DNA of 64,000 bases from Alteromonas sp. RKMC-009 (GTDB taxonomy: Bacteria > Pseudomonadota > Gammaproteobacteria > Enterobacterales > Alteromonadaceae): assembly GCF_003584565.2 (NCBI RefSeq), contig NZ_CP032914.1, positions 13,444 through 77,443 on the forward strand, read 5' to 3'. Position numbers and translations under genes: made by a program. Below the pieces are notes generated by a model. It did not search any database, was not told the DNA's origin, and was given only the letters and a program-made list of their open reading frames with translations. Position 1 is the first letter of the stretch. Each line of letters opens with the position of its first letter. Positions 11,075-19,700 of the stretch are shown one piece after another.

Positions 11075-11157
11075 TTTTATAGGGTTGGGGACAGGCTGGT
11101 GGTAACCTGGCAACAAATATAGGTAAACAAGACCACGCCATCACAGCAGGTATTATC

Positions 11158-11730
11158 ATGACAGACAAAGACCAACAAACAGATGAAATTTGGCAAAGCT
11201 ATATTGAAAAGGGCCACGTCATAAAATCGGTAAATCGGGGGGGAGAATTAACATTATCCGGAAATTACAAAGCAGATATAAAATATCTTAACGGAATTTT
11301 ACCGAAAGATGATGTTGATAATATCCGTCAAAAATTTAAAACTTTCAAATACCGAATCAAGAAAGAAACCACAACAATTGCAATCAATAAAAAGACGCTC
11401 GATAAGCTTAAAACCGCTGCATCATTGAATGGTATTAACCTGAAAGAGGACGGTTACGATCTTCTCTTTGAGATGCTTTTATCTACCCGAACGGACGATT
11501 ATATTGAGGGTAGTCAACAACTTAGTGAGCTCCCAAGCGTTCTTAATGCAGAAAGTTACCTAGCCTTGCGTTTGCGCACAGATATTAAGCCCGGGCGATA
11601 CAAAGCATGGTTAGAGATGATTGATTGGGTATTTGAACAAGGATTGGCATCTAGGTCAGAGTTAAAAGGAAAAATAAAAAACAAACAACTGTTGGATGAA
11701 TTACTGAAATTTAAGAGCAAAATATCTTAG
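11158..11730 (+). CDS. Hypothetical protein, possible ribbon-helix-helix DNA-binding
   Basis: 190 residues, hydrophilic, no signal or membrane segment. The stretch TTTIAINKKTLDKLKTAASL (about residues 80-100) has the beta-strand then helix pattern of ribbon-helix-helix or MetJ/Arc-like folds, and the flanking residues are lysine-rich. I do not recognise a family. It is divergent from the integrase and preceded by the inverted repeats at 11002-11074, so it could be the regulator that binds them; that is inference only. Downstream it converges on the IS-interrupted membrane-protein gene. Confidence 0.6.
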   Translation: MTDKDQQTDEIWQSYIEKGHVIKSVNRGGELTLSGNYKADIKYLNGILPKDDVDNIRQKFKTFKYRIKKETTTIAINKKTLDKLKTAASLNGINLKEDGYDLLFEMLLSTRTDDYIEGSQQLSELPSVLNAESYLALRLRTDIKPGRYKAWLEMIDWVFEQGLASRSELKGKIKNKQLLDELLKFKSKIS

Positions 11731-12273
11731 TCCTATCATGAAACAACACTATAAATTTAGTTATTTCCCTACATACTTTTTAAATATTTTCTCTAAGACT
11801 GGAAGATAACTCACTGCTATTATCATTTCAATAAACCATGCAATTTCTATAAGTTTGTTTTTCCAACCCTTATCTTTATCATTTTGAGCGTTTGATATTT
11901 TAAATTTAACTTTAAACTTGAATTCCAAAGCACGTTGAATATCAAATTTATTTGAAAGAATGGTTTCAAAAATCATATCTAAAATAAAAAATTCTGCGTA
12001 TATAAGAAAACCTAAGATAGCTGACGCTGCCAATGTGGCTAAAAAAGACGCCCATTTTAAAGCGTTTAAGATTAGAAATTCGTCAACACCAATAAAAATA
12101 TGAGAATCTTTAATAACTCTTTGTGCAAGATTAATGTCTAGCTTGGACAAAGACAGAATTTCACTTGACTCTATACTGGCTTGAATTGTTTTAGAAAGCA
12201 GCAAAACAATTACAATAGAAACCAGTGCCATTATAACTAATAACGATGTCAACTTAATGTAAACCTCCCTTAA

Positions 12274-13125
12274 TTAGTTACATCCATAATTAGAGGTTTC
12301 GGCCTGTTCATGTTTGCTTAAATATTCCCATGGTGTCAGATCATTCAGTGCATCATGGGGTCGTTCCTCGTTGTATTCTGTCATCCAGTTTTCGGTCAGA
12401 TCACGTACTTCATTCAATGTTTTGAAGACATACATGTTGAGTATTTCTGTCCTGTAAGTGCGGTTGAATCTCTCGATAAAAGAATTCTGCGTAGGCTTTC
12501 CGGGTTTAATAAATTCCAGTGCAATACCATGCTCTTCAGCCCAACTTGCCAGCGTGACTGAGATAAATTCCGGCCCATTGTCCATGCGAAGTTTACTGGG
12601 GTAACCCCGCCAGGCGACGACGCGCTCCAATACTCTGACTACACGCTGCGATGGCAGATTCAGGTCAATCTCGATAGCCAGTGCTTCACGGTTGAAATCG
12701 TCTACCAGATTGAACGTTCTGAAGCGTCTGCCGCATTGCAGGCTGTCGCACATAAAATCCATTGACCAGCAATGATTAGCCTGAGCCGGCACGGCCAGTG
12801 GCTCCGGGTTTCTCGCTGGCAGCCGTCGCTTTCCACGGCGTCGTTTATTCAGCTTGAGCTCGCAGTAAATCCGGTGAACACGCTTATGATTCCAGCCATG
12901 GCCCCAACGACGCAGGATTTTGTACAGCTTGCTGAATCCGTAAGCAGGATAACGCTCAGCGGCTTCTATCAGTTTGGCGATGACCTTATCATCCCGCGAT
13001 TGATCAGGTTGATATCGGTAGACTGAGTCACTGATGCCAACAGCGCGACATGCAAGACGTAAACTGGCACCATGCTGCTCTCGCGCATAATTAACAAGCT
13101 CGCGTCTTATCGCTGGCTTTACAGC
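12274..13125 (-). CDS. IS407-group transposase OrfB (copy B)
   Basis: Full-length catalytic half with the DDE residues in SMDFMCDSL, LRMDNGPEF and FIERFNRTYRTE. It differs from copy A by only a few residues (for example VTLASW for ITLASW) and matches copy C at the protein level over the DDE region. The natural entry by -1 frameshift from OrfA is no longer usable because OrfA has lost its start, although read-through from the inner element could still provide a start. Confidence 0.87.
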   Translation of the reverse strand, partial: AVKPAIRRELVNYAREQHGASLRLACRAVGISDSVYRYQPDQSRDDKVIAKLIEAAERYPAYGFSKLYKILRRWGHGWNHKRVHRIYCELKLNKRRRGKRRLPARNPEPLAVPAQANHCWSMDFMCDSLQCGRRFRTFNLVDDFNREALAIEIDLNLPSQRVVRVLERVVAWRGYPSKLRMDNGPEFISVTLASWAEEHGIALEFIKPGKPTQNSFIERFNRTYRTEILNMYVFKTLNEVRDLTENWMTEYNEERPHDALNDLTPWEYLSKHEQAETSNYGCN

Positions 13126-13416
13126 TTTTTTTCGACAATATCTTTGAGGATCCGGTGTTCCAGGCTTAAGTCTGCAAACATCGCTTTAAGTCTGCGGTTT
13201 TCGTCTTCAAGATCTTTCAGTCTTTTGATATCAGACGCTTCCATACCACCGTACTTGGCTTTCCAGTTGTAGTAGGTAGCATCTGAAATACCGTACTCAC
13301 GGCAGACTTCTTTGACCAGTCTGCCTGCTTCCACTTCCTTTAAGATCTTTACGATCTGTGACTCTGTGTGACCTTTCCCCCGAATTAGCACCAATCTTCC
13401 GATGAGATTTTTCATA

Positions 13417-14235
13417 TTATGCTGCCCGTTTTGCATACTCAACAGGCGGCAGGTAATTCAGTGAGCTATGTGGTCGAACGTTATTGTAATGTTCGCGCCA
13501 TAGATCGATTTCGTATCTTGCTTCATCTAAGGTTCTGAACCAGTGCTGATTCAGGCATTCGTTTCTGAACTTACCGTTCAGGCTCTCAACAAATGCATTC
13601 TGTGTCGGTTTACCTGGTTGGATAAATCCAAGCTCAACACCTGTTTCTTTATTCCAGAAGAACATCGCCTTGCTGGTGAATTCTGTACCGTTGTCGCAAA
13701 TCACCTTTTTAGGCTTTCCCCGTAGCTCTATCAGTTGGCTGAGAAAACGAGCGACCTGTCGTCCGCTAATTGATACCGAGACTAGCTGTCCAACCATTTC
13801 TCTAGAGAAATCATCAACCACGTTCAGAACGCGGAAGCGCCTTCCGCTGCTTAGCTGGTCTGATACAAAATCCATAGACCAGCGTTGATTCGGCGCTGAA
13901 GGCACCTCTATTGGCTGTCTTGGTCGCGTTAGCTTTTTACGCTTCTTAGTACGTACCTGGAGCGCCTCTTCGGTATAAAGTCGGTATGTATGCTTGCGAT
14001 TAACAACCAGACCTTCACCTTTCAGTAAGCCATGAAGCATTAAATAGCCGTATCGAGGATATTGAGACGCCAGCTCTTTCAAACGTGAACGAACTGAATC
14101 ATCAGCTTTACCTTTTTGGCAGTAGCGAAATCCCGTTCTGCTAACACCAGCAAGCTTACAAGCAACCCGTTCACTGAGCTTAAATACATCAATCAAATAG
14201 CGGGCTACAGGCTTTCTTGCTGCTGGCGTCACCAC
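13417..14235 (-). CDS. Transposase OrfB of the nested IS
   Basis: 272 residues with an intact DDE triad: SMDFVSDQL, VICDNGTEF and the Glu of AFVESLNGKFRNE. The C-terminal NVRPHSSLNYLPP motif is typical of IS3-family OrfB. It overlaps the end of OrfA and is presumably made as an OrfAB fusion by frameshifting. With its perfect ends and target duplication, this looks like the most recently active element in the 4-16 kb zone. Confidence 0.92.
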   Translation of the reverse strand: MVTPAARKPVARYLIDVFKLSERVACKLAGVSRTGFRYCQKGKADDSVRSRLKELASQYPRYGYLMLHGLLKGEGLVVNRKHTYRLYTEEALQVRTKKRKKLTRPRQPIEVPSAPNQRWSMDFVSDQLSSGRRFRVLNVVDDFSREMVGQLVSVSISGRQVARFLSQLIELRGKPKKVICDNGTEFTSKAMFFWNKETGVELGFIQPGKPTQNAFVESLNGKFRNECLNQHWFRTLDEARYEIDLWREHYNNVRPHSSLNYLPPVEYAKRAA

Positions 14236-14492
14236 TTTTTTGACAGCACATCCTTCATCGCTTCAACTTCAAGAAGTTTGTCAGCCAGCATCTTTTTCAA
14301 CTTACTGTTCTCGGACTCTAATTCTTTGAGCCGCTTAGCTTCGTTGACTTCCATGCCCGCATATTTGCTTCGCCAGTTATAAAACGTACCCGACGATATG
14401 CCCATATCACGGCATATGTCGTCTACCTTGGCCCCAGCTTCATGCTGCTTGATTGCCTTGATAATTTGCTCTTCGCTGTAACGTTTCTTCAT
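14229..14492 (-). CDS. Transposase OrfA of the nested IS
   Basis: 87 residues beginning MKKRYSEEQIIKAIKQHEAG, with a helix-turn-helix (ICRDMGISSGTFYNWRSKY) and a leucine-zipper tail ending MKDVLSKKW. It overlaps OrfB by seven bases, and the AAAAAAG run near the end is a suitable -1 slip site. It is clearly related to, but not the same as, the OrfA of the surrounding IS407-group element. Confidence 0.9.
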   Translation of the reverse strand: MKKRYSEEQIIKAIKQHEAGAKVDDICRDMGISSGTFYNWRSKYAGMEVNEAKRLKELESENSKLKKMLADKLLEVEAMKDVLSKKW

Positions 14493-15157
14493 GTTGAGAT
14501 CTCCATTGTCTCCAGTTTATTGGAAATCTCATCAATGTCATGGTGTTATTTTTGGGGGAAAGGTCATGTGTAACGGGACTTTTTCATCAGGAGTTCTCCA
14601 TTCTTGGCTCAGTTTACGCCGAAGAACTCTAAAAAGGTATGCCGCTATTTTAGGGGAGGTTTACATTAACTATAGAAACCCACTTTTTTTCAATCTTATT
14701 GTTTATAGGAAATCCTCCTATTATCCAGTGATACTTCTTCCACACCCTTATGGCTTCGGTAGGTCTTTTGAAATTCCTCAATGCTGAGTAGAATGAGAGC
14801 TCTCTTTTTTCTACACCCGTTAAAATTTTACCAACATGAAGATCAATAAAATCTTTATACAAGGGATCTATTTGACGTTCTGACAACAAAATCTCTATAA
14901 TTTTGTTTTTATCATCATCTTTTTTATGTAATTTGGACTGCCAGAATGGAAATGTAATTGCAAGTATTGAAACAACTACTGTAGCTATTTTTATAAAAGA
15001 CTCAAATTCCATTATCAACTCTTCTTTGAAAAACCGTCAGCATCAGTCTTAGAAAAAGACATTGTGCTCTATATTACACTTCTAAATTTGAAGACATTAC
15101 CGTTAGACAATGTAGCACAAGTTAGAAACTAAAATATCTTAATATTATCATTCACTG

Positions 15158-15830
15158 ATGGTATTCATTATGTTTAACTCGGATGCATTTGACGATAACA
15201 TTGTTATCCCTAACCTCAGCCACCAGCTTGGTTTTGATATGGACGATGCCGAACAACTCAATAAGCAGTCCGAACAGGGGATCTATTTCATCGCTCCTGA
15301 TATCGACCTCGATCGATATGAAAAGATAATTTTAGCGATGAGCTCCGGCAAGGACTCTATCGCGTGTCTACTTCGATTGATTGAACTGGGTGTAGACCTA
15401 AATCGGGTTGAAGCCTGGCACCACGATGTAGATGGCCGGGCGGGCTCTAATCTCATGGACTAGGCTTTTATGGCAGATTACAACCGAGCAGTCTGTAAAG
15501 CGTTCGGGATCCCTTTGTACTTCAGCTGGCTGAAACATGGTTTTGAAGGCGAAATGCTCAAAGAAAATAGCTTCAGCCACGCCCATTGTGTCGAGACCCC
15601 AGAAGGCCTTGTAGAGCTACCTCGTGATACCAGCCGTGCTGCGCCTGCGACACGCTTAAAATTCCCTCAGCAGGGCGCTTCGTTGCAAACACGATGGTGT
15701 TCCAGTGCGCTTAAGATTGAGGTCGCTAGACAACCAGGATCGCTTTCTCAATCAGCGAACTCTATTCATAACCGGAGAAAGACGAGAAGAGAGTGCAAAC
15801 CGTGCCAGGTACAATCAACTTGAGTCTCAC
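15158..15830 (+). pseudogene. Broken PAPS-reductase-like (adenine nucleotide alpha hydrolase) protein
   Basis: The frame opens with a start at 15158 and carries the phosphate-binding loop IILAMSSGKDSIACLL of the PP-loop/PAPS reductase family, then WHHDVDGRAGSNLMD. A TAG at 15461-15463 interrupts it where a Trp codon (TGG) is expected; the frame then continues in register as AFMADYNRAVCKAFGIPLYF and on to TRWCSSALKI. Around 15700-15725 it needs a one-base shift to continue as SLDNQDRFLNQRTLFITGER REESANRARYN. Similarity ends near 15830, where the tail of a minus-strand gene overlaps. So there is a nonsense mutation, a frameshift and a missing C-terminus. PP-loop genes of this kind are common on phages and mobile elements. 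Confidence 0.8.
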
Positions 15831-16005
15831 CCTCAATTTCATTTTCATTGGGAACTAATAACTCTAGCGCAATACAGATGGCAATAGAGAGCAAAACTAA
15901 CAAGGGTACAAGGATTTGAGACAAATGCCTTGGTGTGCCCCCGAAGAAACCTATGATTCCCAGGATACCGCCTATGAGTCCGACCCAGAACGCAAACTCA
16001 GCCAT
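15766..16005 (-). CDS. Small two-helix membrane protein
   Basis: 79 residues. The first 60 contain two clear membrane helices (FWVGLIGGILGIIGFFGG and ILVPLLVLLSIAICIALELL). The last 17 or so are antisense to the broken PAPS-reductase-like gene and probably replace the original C-terminus. No family is recognised. It lies directly downstream of the GntR-like gene on the same strand (8 bp apart) and may be co-transcribed with it. Confidence 0.55.
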   Translation of the reverse strand: MAEFAFWVGLIGGILGIIGFFGGTPRHLSQILVPLLVLLSIAICIALELLVPNENEIEGETQVDCTWHGLHSLLVFLRL

Positions 16006-16013
16006 GGTCTTAC

Positions 16014-16679
16014 CTATCTGAATAATTCGTCCAGCGGCTTTAAAAGAACCCTTCTAGCCTGATTTTTCCTTAGAAGGAAGCCTCCGCATTCGAGCCTAAG
16101 CAGTGTTTCTCTCAGTTTTTCTCTGCCTATATCAGTATCATTTGATAATTCTTTCTTAAGAGATCTCTCGCCAGGAAGCTTAGATCCAACTTTAATGCTA
16201 TTGGACAGGCGTTTCACAACGGCTATAGCTTTATCATCAGCGAGTATATGCTTTTTAACAATTTTGAAAACTTCATCATCGTCAATCTTGTTCGAATTAA
16301 AAAACTTATTAACTGAAGTAACCTTGCCTCTTTCGATAAGCATAAAACCAAAGCATTCAAGGATTATGTTAACTTCTCTGACTTTGGCTCTCCCCCACCC
16401 CGAAAGTACCTGTAAGTAATTTTCGCTTAGTTCGTCAAGTCTATTCTTCGCATCCAATCGGTTAATAGATTCAATAACATGATCCAATCCAGCAAAATTA
16501 TTTGTTAATTCAAAGAATCTCAATACTGCTGGTTTATCTTCAATTTCCATATATCTATATTTCCTATGCCTAAAATTGCACTTTTTCTGAAGAAAAATAT
16601 ACTTTAGTAGTCTAAACACTGCCACAATTGGAGCAATTAAAATGGGCGATGTCGGAGACTGAACAAAAAACGTCACCAT
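16014..16679 (-). CDS. Putative regulator with C-terminal GntR-type winged helix
   Basis: 221 residues from the ORF start. The last 60 or so (LPGERSLKKELSNDTDIGREKLRETLLRLECGGFL) match the GntR winged helix: LPSE/GER signature, recognition helix and wing. In ordinary GntR regulators this domain is N-terminal, so its C-terminal position is unusual. The N-terminus has a hydrophobic stretch (ILIAPIVAVFRLLKYIFL), although the Met in KYRYMEIEDKP at about residue 44 could be the real start and would remove it. The middle domain is not recognised. It may control itself and the small membrane gene downstream. Confidence 0.6.
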   Translation of the reverse strand: MVTFFVQSPTSPILIAPIVAVFRLLKYIFLQKKCNFRHRKYRYMEIEDKPAVLRFFELTNNFAGLDHVIESINRLDAKNRLDELSENYLQVLSGWGRAKVREVNIILECFGFMLIERGKVTSVNKFFNSNKIDDDEVFKIVKKHILADDKAIAVVKRLSNSIKVGSKLPGERSLKKELSNDTDIGREKLRETLLRLECGGFLLRKNQARRVLLKPLDELFR

Positions 16680-16777
16680 ATGAAAACTGTAGACTAGCAG
16701 GGCTGTGGGAGCAGCTTATTATCCATGCTTTTTGCCGACAAGAGGGATAACCTGATTGAAGTAGCCCTCTTATTTTC

Positions 16778-19252
16778 CTAGACAATGAATTTATCCCATT
16801 TCCCGTAGCTTGCTCTGATATGACCTTTTCGTAAACTCAACCCAATTAGCAATGCGCCACATAGCAAGCTTGAAACAATTGAAACCAGAGGGGCACCGAA
16901 CAGAAATGGCGTGGTAAATAATGCCATGCCTAGAGGAACAAGCGCATAACGTGCCAAGCGCCCAGACTCGGCAGTAGCAGTAACAACGACTGTCAGGACC
17001 AGAGCACCCACCACATGATCAGCATTAGCCATGCTGCCCTCGGTCCCCAGCGTCAAACGAGTGAACATAAGCCAAACTCCCACAGGAATGCAGAGCGCAA
17101 GATTCCAGGGCAAAGTAACTCCTCCTGCAATCATGTCTTTAAATACTGTTATGGGACCCCGTTCAAACTCTCTTTCATCACCCTCCCAGGCTCCTGTATC
17201 AGTATCGCCGGTAAAGAAAATACGTAGCAATGGGCGACCTTGCTTTTTACGACGCCATAAGAATTCAGCAGTTGCCACCAGTTCATCCAGCGAATAAGGA
17301 ATTTGAATCAACATGGCTAATGCACCAATCAGGCAAAGTGTACACCAGGTTCCAATAACGATGGGCTGAATAATAATGAAGAAAATCGACACCACGCCTA
17401 ATGGCACAATCATGATGCCGAACAGCATTACCAACCAGGGCATGGTGCGCCAGCGGCGGGTTGACCCCATCAGGCCGGTAAGAATTTCCAGCGCATAAGT
17501 CATAGCACCTAACCCGGCGTCGGGAACCGGCCACGCCTCAGATACCTCAGACGTGATAATTTCTTCGGTGCCATTTTTCGGGTCACCGCTCCCGCCCGCA
17601 AAAAACGGTTCCCATACCGCGTCTATGTGTCCTAACTGGAAGGCACACAAATAGCGTGAAATAAAAAAGCCTACAAATGCAAGCAAAATAATAGGCATCC
17701 GTTGCACCCAGCTTGACGGATTAAACTCCCAACCGGGCGGAATATTGGGGCCGGTCTCCGCCGCTATTAGTGATACACCGGGCGTTGGCCGCGAGCACAC
17801 GGCAAAAGCAATAATCTGCATGCCCACTAACGTGCCGTTCAGATAGGCCCCCGCCGTAGGAGCCCAGAACACCAACGGTGCCGAGAGGACCCAAAATCCG
17901 ACAATCCCCGCGGCCCAGCGAGCCTGGCTCATTCGCCATGACAGACTTAAACCGGCAAACACCAGCAGTGCCAGTCCCGACCCCATGTCACTAATCGTCA
18001 TTGCGCGGCTTTCATACCCCAACAAAAATGGCGCGGTTAACAACCAGAACGCCAACCCGATATTCATAAAGTGGGCCCAAATAAAGTTGTTATGGGCGGC
18101 ACGATAATGATCTTCGTGCTTTTCACGAATTGCGTTGGCGTTAACGTCTTTTTCCTTCGCCGTTTGCATCCAGTCTGGCAAAGTGATGCCATTGGCTTTA
18201 TACCAACCTGGCGGATCTTTTTTCAGATTGTCAATTAACGGTTCCAGTGCATCATAAATGTGGTGCTGTGGTCGCCAATTTAACTGTTCCTTTACCCGGC
18301 TGATATTAAGGTCATAATGATCACTCGATAAATCAATCATGAATGGTTTGATGAACGGCTTTTCACCATGATCAAAGGCGTCAGGTACCACCGGCTCGGT
18401 TTTTTCTTCCAGCCAAGCTCCAGGTTTAGCAACATACTCCGGTATTTCGATGGTGTTCCACTCTCGCTCACCATAAATCAAATGACCAATTCGATTTTGC
18501 AGCGCCTGATAACCCATTACGCTGTCTTCGCCGGCCAATAGTACATTTTCTTTGGGCACTTCATGGCGCTTTTTAACCAGCTCGGTAAACAATGACACCA
18601 TATCGTCTTTATGCAAAAAAGCTTGTCCGGCCATTTTATCGCCCGAGTACACCCAACTCTTAAATTGCCGCTCGTAAATGCGGGCGATCTGATAGCTTAA
18701 AGTGGGAACAGCGGTGTGGTCATCGTACAAGCCTGCCATTCGTAACAGGGTATAGGGAATTTTGCCATGATGGCTGCGAATGGCTTCTTCGGCATCGGCT
18801 TTAGACTGCGGATAGGTCCAGCCGGGCTCAATGGACGTATCCTCGGTGATTTTTTCTCCAGGGACCCCTGCCCGATGAATGAGCATGGTGGAGGAATAGA
18901 TGAAATGATCCACATCAAAGCGCTGCAGTTCGGTTAGAAAATCCGCCGTCCCCTTTACATTGAGAGCCTCATACAATGGGTTGTCTTCGCCCGAGAAATC
19001 ATAATAGGCGGCAAGGTGAATCACGCAGGCAATATGACTGCCATGTTTTTCATGAATTTTATACAGCGCAAGGGAAATGGAGTCTTTGGAGGTAAAATCG
19101 CACTCGTAACTTTCATCGGCACTTTCGCAAGGTGTCAAATCCAACCCAATAAGGTGATAATCTTTTTTCAACATCCCACAAAGTGCACTGCCTACGCCGC
19201 CGGATGCACCAGTAATCAGAACAATCCGCTTTTCTGCTGCTTGTCGTGCCAT
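16778..19252 (-). CDS. SDR epimerase fused to SPW-repeat and VKOR-like membrane domains
   Basis: About 824 residues from ATG 19252, with AAGGA ten bases upstream; a TTG at 19276 is possible but less likely. Residues 8-340 are an extended SDR/NAD-dependent epimerase: Rossmann loop TGASGGVGSAL and the catalytic YPQSK (YxxxK). A cytosolic linker follows, then paired SPW-type helices (FMNIGLAFWLLTAPFLL, GIVGFWVLSAPLVFW). Next is a VKOR-like four-helix domain with the redox CTLC motif near residue 640, and last another SPW-like helical block. The loop cysteine pair of classic VKOR is absent. VKOR enzymes move electrons between thiols and quinones; the fused SDR suggests NAD(P)H use, but the substrate is unknown. 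It is divergent from the Rieske-FAD reductase. Confidence 0.85.
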   Translation of the reverse strand: MARQAAEKRIVLITGASGGVGSALCGMLKKDYHLIGLDLTPCESADESYECDFTSKDSISLALYKIHEKHGSHIACVIHLAAYYDFSGEDNPLYEALNVKGTADFLTELQRFDVDHFIYSSTMLIHRAGVPGEKITEDTSIEPGWTYPQSKADAEEAIRSHHGKIPYTLLRMAGLYDDHTAVPTLSYQIARIYERQFKSWVYSGDKMAGQAFLHKDDMVSLFTELVKKRHEVPKENVLLAGEDSVMGYQALQNRIGHLIYGEREWNTIEIPEYVAKPGAWLEEKTEPVVPDAFDHGEKPFIKPFMIDLSSDHYDLNISRVKEQLNWRPQHHIYDALEPLIDNLKKDPPGWYKANGITLPDWMQTAKEKDVNANAIREKHEDHYRAAHNNFIWAHFMNIGLAFWLLTAPFLLGYESRAMTISDMGSGLALLVFAGLSLSWRMSQARWAAGIVGFWVLSAPLVFWAPTAGAYLNGTLVGMQIIAFAVCSRPTPGVSLIAAETGPNIPPGWEFNPSSWVQRMPIILLAFVGFFISRYLCAFQLGHIDAVWEPFFAGGSGDPKNGTEEIITSEVSEAWPVPDAGLGAMTYALEILTGLMGSTRRWRTMPWLVMLFGIMIVPLGVVSIFFIIIQPIVIGTWCTLCLIGALAMLIQIPYSLDELVATAEFLWRRKKQGRPLLRIFFTGDTDTGAWEGDEREFERGPITVFKDMIAGGVTLPWNLALCIPVGVWLMFTRLTLGTEGSMANADHVVGALVLTVVVTATAESGRLARYALVPLGMALFTTPFLFGAPLVSIVSSLLCGALLIGLSLRKGHIRASYGKWDKFIV

Positions 19253-19700
19253 CAATAAGTCCTTGCCTGAAACCAAAAATTAAGAGGGTTACTATTGAGT
19301 AACGAATCAAGCCGCGTTTCGGGTCATTGACAGAGAGAAGACGATGAAAATAGACAAAATCTAATCAAGTTCGGCAATTTAGGGAGACGCGCCGCGTCTG
19401 CTTAATAATCGATAATGCGATGAGACATTGTAAAACTTGCGAACGAAAGGAATATACTTTGTAGTAAAAACACGATTGATTTGGGGATCCATCATGCAAG
19501 GAGCCTTTGCTGCCACACCGCGTTGGTTAATAAATGTCATAGACTTATGATTTTAATTGAATAAGTAAGATTGCACGACCGCAAAATGAAATTTAATGTT
19601 TTCAATGCGCGAATAGGAATAAAACTTGATGGTTTAGAGTCTTGCAATACTTTCCTTGCTGGCACACGGTGTCGGCGCCCATTTGGATAAGGAGCCTCTC
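19253..19700. promoter_or_regulatory. Divergent promoter region between SDR-VKOR and Rieske-FAD genes
   Basis: About 450 bp without a gene. It must hold both promoters. The plus-strand gene has a strong ribosome site (AAGGAG at 19689-19694). I could not assign -35/-10 boxes or an operator with confidence. Confidence 0.5.

Larger units (their letters stand above)
13369..14566 (-). mobile_element. IS407-like IS3-family element nested inside copy B, 1198 bp
   Basis: Terminal inverted repeats TGACCTTTCCCCC (13369-13381) and its exact complement (14554-14566). A clean 4-bp duplication TGTG flanks it (13365-13368 and 14567-14570), and removal of the element with one TGTG restores the OrfA sequence seen in copies A and C. 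It carries its own orfA and orfB, distinct in sequence from the host element. Confidence 0.94.
13119..14591 (-). pseudogene. IS407-group OrfA of copy B, disrupted by inner IS
   Basis: The first seven codons (MKKSRYT) lie at about 14571-14591 on the far side of the inner element. The rest, from HTESQIVKILKEVEAG onward, lies at 13119-13368 and now reads out of the inner element's terminal repeat. The duplicated target TGTG flanks the inner element. The fused frame that starts inside the inner IS (107 codons) is an artefact of the insertion. Confidence 0.85.
12258..14665 (-). mobile_element. IS407-group insertion sequence copy B, itself interrupted
   Basis: Both ends are present (TGTAAACCTCCC at 12258 and its complement ending at 14665), and the element is flanked by a 4-bp duplication TTAA (12254-12257 and 14666-14669), the length expected for this group. 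OrfB (12274-13125) is intact, but OrfA is split by the element at 13369-14566. Copies A and C of the same element are at 5820-7004 and 42051-43256. Confidence 0.93.
11761..15018 (-). pseudogene. Membrane protein gene split by nested insertion sequences
   Basis: The N-terminal part (15018 down to 14666, MEFESFIKIATVVV...) and the C-terminal part (12257 down to 11761) are one gene. Removing the IS block 12258-14665 and one copy of its TTAA duplication restores a single frame that reads through the junction as KWVSIVKLTSLLVIMALV, giving about 281 residues. The protein had an N-terminal membrane helix, a charged middle, and two or three further helices after the break. The family is not recognised. 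Both halves have kept open frames, so the insertion appears recent. Confidence 0.85.
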
